DNA of 15,876 nucleotides, taken from JAZDLM01 sp043801895 (GTDB taxonomy: Bacteria; Patescibacteriota; Kazan-3B-28). Every line of letters starts with the position of its first letter. Position 1 is the first letter of the stretch. Below are positions 12,177 through 15,876 of this stretch, in pieces. The DNA is taken from NCBI GenBank assembly GCA_043801895.1, contig JAZDLM010000010.1, positions 1 through 15,876 of the forward strand, read 5' to 3'. Under the pieces are notes generated by a model, which made no database searches, had not been told where the DNA came from, and saw nothing but the letters and a program-made list of their open reading frames with translations. The position numbers and the translations under genes are program-made.

Positions 12177-12425
12177 ATGAAAAAGGATATCCATCCTCAA
12201 TATTTCAAGAAAGCTACGATCACCTGTGCCTGCGGCAGCGCGATGACGGTAGGCTCAACCCAAGAATCCACCAAGGTAGATATCTGTTCGCAATGTCATC
12301 CGCTTTATACCGGCAAAGAGAAGCTGATCGACAAGGCCGGACGGGTAGATAAGTTCCGCGCCAAAGTGGCCAAGGCCGCCAGCGGGGTAGCAAAACCGAC
12401 TAAAACCCGCAAAAAAGCTAGCTAG
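12177..12425 (+). CDS. rpmE: Ribosomal protein bL31 (zinc-binding, C+ form)
   Basis: 82 aa. It starts MKKDIHPQYF, the usual bL31 opening. Cys17 and Cys19 (TCACGS) with Cys37 and Cys40 (ICSQCHPLYTGKEK) give the four-cysteine zinc site of the C+ form. A basic Lys/Ala-rich tail (about 60-82) extends past the core. bL31 bridges the two ribosomal subunits near the central protuberance. ATG at 12177 has no Shine-Dalgarno; the leader instead carries the CCCGTTAGAAA element. It ends in TAG, showing that TAG is a normal stop here. prfA begins 52 bp downstream without a clear promoter, so rpmE, prfA and prmC are likely one transcript. Confidence 0.96.
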   Translation: MKKDIHPQYFKKATITCACGSAMTVGSTQESTKVDICSQCHPLYTGKEKLIDKAGRVDKFRAKVAKAASGVAKPTKTRKKAS

Positions 12426-12476
12426 CCGGATGGCGACCAGTCAAGTCTGTGCCACAATAGGGATAGACTGTTTTTT

Positions 12477-13523
12477 ATGGTAAATATCGCACCGTTTCAA
12501 AAGGAATATGACGCCATCCAGCAAAAGCTGGCCGATTTAACCAATCTCTCCCCCGCCGAGCAGGGCAAGTTGTTTAAGCGGGGAGGGGAGTTACGCCAAA
12601 TTCTGGAAACTCACGCGGAATATTTAAAATTGCAAAAAGAAATCGCCGAACATAGAGCAACGGTATCCGAAAATGATGCTGAGTTGGCGAAATTAGCCGC
12701 CGATGAGCTGCCGCAACTCGAGAGCAAACTCCAGACTACCGAGGCGAAACTTGTCGATCTAACCATCCTAAAAGATCCTTCGGACGAGCGCGACGCGATC
12801 TTGGAAATCCGCGGAGGCGCCGGCGGCGACGAGGCGGCCATCTTTGCCGGAGACTTGTTCAGAATGTACAGCCGGTTTGCCGATGCCCAAGGCTGGCAGA
12901 CGACTATGATCGATGCCGGCCCGAGCGACGATGGCGGGTTCAAAGAAGTGGTTTTCCAAATTGGCGGACCGGGCGCCTACGGCCTATTAAAATATGAGAG
13001 CGGGGTGCACCGCGTCCAGCGGGTACCGGCGACAGAAGCCAAGGGGCGAATCCACACCTCAACCGCTACCGTGGCGGTACTGCCGGTGGCAAAAGAGGTA
13101 GATGTCGAAATTAAGCCCGAGGATATCCGCGTAGATGTGTTTAGGTCGTCCGGCCACGGCGGGCAAAGCGTTAACACCACCGATTCAGCAGTACGGATAA
13201 CCCATTTGGCGACCGGGCTAGTAGCTACCTGCCAAGACGAAAAGTCGCAACTCAAGAATAAAACCAAAGCGATGTCCGTTCTCCGCTCCAGATTATTGGC
13301 TCTCGAAGAGGAAAAAGCTCGAGCGCAGCGATCGAGTGAGCGCCGAGGCCAAATTGGCACTGGCGACCGAAGTGAAAAAATCCGGACCTATAATTTCCCG
13401 CAAGACCGGATCACCGATCATCGGATCCAACAAAGTTGGCACCATATCGAAAGCGTCCTCGGCGGAGACTTGATGCCCGTCTTATCGGCCATCCAAGCTG
13501 AAATTAGCAAATCGCGATCATGA
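12477..13523 (+). CDS. prfA: Peptide chain release factor 1
   Basis: 348 aa. Release factor 1 recognises UAA and UAG in the ribosomal A site and triggers peptide release. Residues 1-100 are the helical domain 1. IRGGAGGDEA (111-120) opens the core. The stop-codon reading tripeptide PAT lies at 184-186 (VPATEAKGRIHTS), which marks RF1 rather than RF2 (SPF). The catalytic GGQ is at 228-230 in SSGHGGQSVN. Length is close to the usual 355-360 aa, slightly short. Start ATG 12477 directly follows a T6 run with no Shine-Dalgarno. Its TGA overlaps the prmC ATG (ATGA), so the factor and its methylase are translationally coupled. Confidence 0.98.
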   Translation: MVNIAPFQKEYDAIQQKLADLTNLSPAEQGKLFKRGGELRQILETHAEYLKLQKEIAEHRATVSENDAELAKLAADELPQLESKLQTTEAKLVDLTILKDPSDERDAILEIRGGAGGDEAAIFAGDLFRMYSRFADAQGWQTTMIDAGPSDDGGFKEVVFQIGGPGAYGLLKYESGVHRVQRVPATEAKGRIHTSTATVAVLPVAKEVDVEIKPEDIRVDVFRSSGHGGQSVNTTDSAVRITHLATGLVATCQDEKSQLKNKTKAMSVLRSRLLALEEEKARAQRSSERRGQIGTGDRSEKIRTYNFPQDRITDHRIQQSWHHIESVLGGDLMPVLSAIQAEISKSRS

Positions 13524-14353
13524 CACGCGCGCAGGCTCTCTCCTGGGCTGTCGATCGATTTATTAACAATCCCACCGCCCGGCTGGACGCCGAGGTGTTG
13601 TTAGCGCACTCCCTTCGCCGGAACAAAACCGAGTTGTACGCTCGTCCCGATTGGCCAATGACTTGGCGGGAATGGTTCCAATTCAAAAAGCTAGTTTACC
13701 GCCGGCGGCAGTTCGTCCCGGTGGCTTATCTAACTGGGCATAAAGAGTTCTTCGAACTGGACTTGCGGGTTAGCCCCGCTGTATTGATCCCCCGGCCGGC
13801 GACCGAGGCGATCGTGCACCACGCGCTTGAGTTGATCCAACGGCAGAATATAAAAAAAGTTTGCGATGTTGGGACGGGCAGCGGGGCGATCGCTATCGCG
13901 ATCGCTAAATCTGCCCTAGAGGTCAAAATAATCGCTACCGACATTTCTTCAGCTGCCCTAAAGGTCGCACAGCGCAATGCCGCAGCGCATCAAGTTAGCG
14001 ACCGAGTGGAGTTTATCAGACAAGACCTACTGCCAACCGGAATAAGCGATAGCTTGATCATTGCAAATCTGCCGTATTTGCCGAACGGTTTTAGCGGCGC
14101 GGCTGACTTAGACTATGAACCCGGGGTAGCGCTGTGGGGACGAAGTGATGATGGGCTAGAACTGTATCGCCGACTGTTCGATCGGTTGGACAACGGGCAA
14201 GCGGTGATCGAATTAGGGCCAAACCAGTTCGCGCAATTTTCCGATTGGCTTCAACGCAAATTTAACGGCCGAGTCCATGTCGAACCGGTGCTGGATGCAG
14301 ACAAGACGATTTGCGGTCTGACGGCAGCTATTTTGCCAGCTCGCCCCGAATAA
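13520..14353 (+). CDS. prmC: Release factor glutamine methyltransferase PrmC/HemK
   Basis: 277 aa. It transfers methyl from S-adenosylmethionine to the glutamine of the RF1 GGQ motif; its substrate gene prfA lies directly upstream with a 4-bp overlap. A helical N-terminal substrate-binding domain covers about 1-80. YLTGHKEFFELDLRVSP and LIPRPATE (89-96) precede a Rossmann methylase with SAM motif DVGTGSGAIAIAIA (116-129). The active motif is NLPY (183-186) rather than the usual NPPY, and the upstream motif is PRPATE instead of PRPETE or PRPDTE. Despite these changes the domain is complete and gene order is canonical. The 3' end runs 26 bp into the convergent gmk gene. Confidence 0.95.
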   Translation: MTRAQALSWAVDRFINNPTARLDAEVLLAHSLRRNKTELYARPDWPMTWREWFQFKKLVYRRRQFVPVAYLTGHKEFFELDLRVSPAVLIPRPATEAIVHHALELIQRQNIKKVCDVGTGSGAIAIAIAKSALEVKIIATDISSAALKVAQRNAAAHQVSDRVEFIRQDLLPTGISDSLIIANLPYLPNGFSGAADLDYEPGVALWGRSDDGLELYRRLFDRLDNGQAVIELGPNQFAQFSDWLQRKFNGRVHVEPVLDADKTICGLTAAILPARPE

Positions 14354-14897
14354 TTTCCGCCACTTGGCGCACGGCGTTATCAAGATAGCCGTCGCGATTA
14401 ACCACCTGGTAATCAAAACTGTCCTTCAGCTTCAACTCGCCCTGAGCGGTATTTAACCGATCGACAATATCAGCCTTGGCGGTCCCGCGCTCTTCCAGCC
14501 GCCGACGCAACACATCCAGACTATCAGGAACCAGAAAAATGGTAACCGCTTGGGTTGGAAATTTTTGCTTAAAAGATCTTGCTCCCCTTACATCAATGTC
14601 CATGATGGGCGATTTGCCCGCCTCTACGATCGCTCGCAAATCCTGCCACCGTGTGCCATAGAGATGCTGATTGAATTCCACCCATTCGATCATCCCGCCG
14701 CTATCGATCAGTCGGCGAAACTCGGCTTCGGTTAAAAAATGGTAGTCGTTTTCGCGATCGGTTGAGCGCCGCGGTCGAGAAGTAGCCGTCAGCATCCGCT
14801 CGAGCGGGAGATCGGTCTTGAGCAACTCAGTGGCCACTGCATCTTTGCCGGTAGCCGAGGGAGCGCTAATGATAAAAATCTTTCTATCGTCTAACAT
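14328..14897 (-). CDS. gmk: Guanylate kinase
   Basis: 189 aa. It phosphorylates GMP to GDP with ATP in the cytosol. P-loop: SAPSATGKDA (11-20); the Gly-Lys is kept but Asp replaces the usual Ser/Thr/Gly after Lys. GMP-site signatures: TSRPRRSTDRENDYHF (39-54, with the Arg pair), GGMIEWVEFNQHLYGT (67-82) and DIDVRGAR (100-107). The lid region RRRLEERG and the DRLNTAQGEL helix follow, ending FDYQVVN. Start ATG 14897 has no Shine-Dalgarno: the sequence before it is the arm of an inverted repeat. It follows the RluA-like gene by 73 bp on the same strand and overlaps prmC tail to tail by 26 bp, with no room for a terminator. Confidence 0.96.
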   Translation of the reverse strand: MLDDRKIFIISAPSATGKDAVATELLKTDLPLERMLTATSRPRRSTDRENDYHFLTEAEFRRLIDSGGMIEWVEFNQHLYGTRWQDLRAIVEAGKSPIMDIDVRGARSFKQKFPTQAVTIFLVPDSLDVLRRRLEERGTAKADIVDRLNTAQGELKLKDSFDYQVVNRDGYLDNAVRQVAEIIRGELAK

Positions 14898-14979
14898 CCC
14901 GTTAGAAATCTTTACTTGGTATAACTATATCTATGTCTTGCCTTGTTCAGACTGCCCGTTATCTAGATTTCTAACGGGA
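14897..14979 (-). repeat. CCCGTTAGAAATC inverted repeat with a third half-arm, between the rluA-type gene and gmk
   Basis: Arm C, TCCCGTTAGAAATC (14897-14910), is a perfect 14-bp complement of arm A, GATTTCTAACGGGA (14966-14979). A short arm B, CCCGTTA (14955-14961), can pair with TAACGGG of arm A (14972-14978). On the minus transcript arm A includes the TAG stop of the RluA-type gene and arm C runs up to the gmk ATG. So A can close a local 7-bp hairpin with B or a 14-bp stem with C that hides the gmk start region. No T-tract follows. Confidence 0.65.
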
Positions 14980-15633
14980 CAGGTGGCCAAGAAATTGTTT
15001 TAAATCTGGAGCCAGTGGCGATATAAAATGGCGAGTTTTACCGTTCCAATCGGCAAAATTTAGTCCGTGAGCGTGGAGAAATTGCCTAGGGAGGGCATCG
15101 GTCCGGCCATAGGTTTTATCCCCCGCCACCGGGTGGCCGATGCTGGCAAAATGCACTCTGATCTGATGAGTTCGACCGGTCGTAGGATAAGCTTTTAGAT
15201 AAGTGAAGCCAGAATAATGCGCGACCACTTCGTAGCGAGTTTCTGCCGCGCGGCCGGACGCCGCCGGCTCGAATCGAGTTCGGCGGATAAGGTCACGGGC
15301 AATCGGTACATTGATCAGGCCAGCTCTGGGCATCAGTTTACCATGCACTAATACCAGATATTCTTTATGAACCGCGTGCCGCTTAAATAAGCGTTTAAGG
15401 TATTCAAAAGTGTCGGGTTGTTTAGCCACCAGCAAAACTCCCGAAGTATCTTTATCTAGCCGATGCAATAAACCGTAATGTTCTTGCTTGAGCGAAGACT
15501 TCGGGAATCGCTGGGTCAGCCAATCAACTACCGTGGGGTCGGTCTGACCATGACCCTCATGCACCACCAAGCCGGCCGGCTTGTTCAGCACCAACAGAGC
15601 GTCGTCTTCAAAAATTACTTTTGGCTCAAGCAT
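14971..15633 (-). CDS. RluA-family ribosomal large-subunit pseudouridine synthase, without an S4 domain
   Basis: 220 aa. It converts selected uridines to pseudouridine in rRNA (or tRNA). The RluA signature HRLDKDTSGVLLVA lies at 57-70, with catalytic Asp60. LVLNKPAGLVVHEG (14-27) and TGRTHQIRVHFASIGHPVAGD are the other family blocks. The N-terminal S4 RNA-binding domain of RluC and RluD is absent, so the protein is a bare catalytic domain, as in RluA-type members; the exact target cannot be told. The ATG at 15633 lies within the last codons of lspA (8-bp overlap), indicating coupled translation. The TAG stop falls inside the inverted repeat described at 14897-14979. Confidence 0.92.
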   Translation of the reverse strand: MLEPKVIFEDDALLVLNKPAGLVVHEGHGQTDPTVVDWLTQRFPKSSLKQEHYGLLHRLDKDTSGVLLVAKQPDTFEYLKRLFKRHAVHKEYLVLVHGKLMPRAGLINVPIARDLIRRTRFEPAASGRAAETRYEVVAHYSGFTYLKAYPTTGRTHQIRVHFASIGHPVAGDKTYGRTDALPRQFLHAHGLNFADWNGKTRHFISPLAPDLKQFLGHLSR

Positions 15634-15876
15634 GGCGGAACAAATTCTGGAGAATTAGTATCAAACCGATCGTAATAAAAACATCGGCCAAATTAAAAGT
15701 AGTTAGGCCATTCAACTGCCAATAATCCGCTACCCGACCATCAAATATCACACGGTCGAGTATATTACTCAATCCGCCACCAGCCACTAAACCGAAAGCG
15801 AGCGACGACAGCCAGGTTTTAGGCCGAAGCATAATAAACCAGCCGACGATGAACACCAAAAAGATAACGGCGATAA
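15626..15876 (-). CDS. lspA: Signal peptidase II (lipoprotein signal peptidase), 5' part beyond the window
   Basis: The C-terminal 82 or so residues are present; the frame stays open to the window edge, so the N-terminal half is missing. GLVAGGGLSNILDRVIFDGRVADYW holds the first catalytic Asp (in NxxDR), and TTFNLADVFITIG holds the second (FNxAD). Hydrophobic segments before and after match the last membrane helices of this aspartic protease, which cleaves lipoprotein signal peptides in the inner membrane. A TTG at 15857-15859 can be read as a start but is internal. It overlaps the downstream pseudouridine synthase by 8 bp, a common pairing. Confidence 0.93.
   Translation of the reverse strand, partial: IAVIFLVFIVGWFIMLRPKTWLSSLAFGLVAGGGLSNILDRVIFDGRVADYWQLNGLTTFNLADVFITIGLILILQNLFRHA

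Overview
The window looks like a chromosomal segment of a Patescibacteria (Candidate Phyla Radiation, CPR) bacterium. The evidence is a set of small housekeeping proteins (S4-less RluA-type synthase, short guanylate kinase, PrmC with an NLPY motif), many genes without a Shine-Dalgarno sequence, and large surface proteins of unrecognised function. The lineage is an inference; there is no 16S or marker set to place it. TAG, TAA and TGA are all used as ordinary stops and RF1 is present, so I assume the standard code.

Layout. 1-1916 (minus strand): a YdjM-like small membrane protein, a secreted lysozyme/glucosaminidase-like protein, and a GT2 glycosyltransferase broken by an in-frame TAG. 1917-2535: a gene-poor stretch with tRNA-Ala(CGC), a 20-bp copy of the tRNA 3' end 160 bp downstream, a strong terminator hairpin, and two related structured-RNA candidates (A on plus, B on minus) that share loop sequences but differ in their stems. 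2536-3822: obgE. 3896-12040: a surface-protein locus of six minus-strand genes. 12177-14353 (plus): rpmE, prfA, prmC. 14328-15876 (minus): lspA (cut by the window end), an RluA-family pseudouridine synthase and gmk, read in that order.

The surface locus is the most interesting part. One protein (440 aa) has a signal peptide, a cohesin-like domain, two IPT/TIG domains and a C-terminal LPGTG, hydrophobic segment and basic tail. Three neighbours (1114, 513 and 310 aa) have an N-terminal membrane segment or signal, extracellular beta-sandwich regions and a C-terminal dockerin-type calcium loop. Two further membrane-anchored proteins (195 and 81 aa) belong to the same cluster. I infer a compact cohesin-dockerin surface assembly: like a cellulosome in logic, but with no recognisable enzyme, so more likely adhesive or structural. 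The locus appears to be three transcription units, each led by a near-consensus sigma70-type promoter (TTGACA/T, 17 bp, TATAAT or TACAAT). Two of these promoters abut or overlap the stop codon of the gene before. Most leaders lack a Shine-Dalgarno sequence and carry an A/C-rich CAAAAACCA-like stretch at the start codon.

On the translation side, rpmE, prfA and prmC form a coherent unit in which PrmC methylates RF1 on its GGQ glutamine. gmk faces prmC tail to tail with a 26-bp overlap. A repeated CCCGTTAGAAA element lies before rpmE and brackets the rluA-gmk junction as alternative stem arms.
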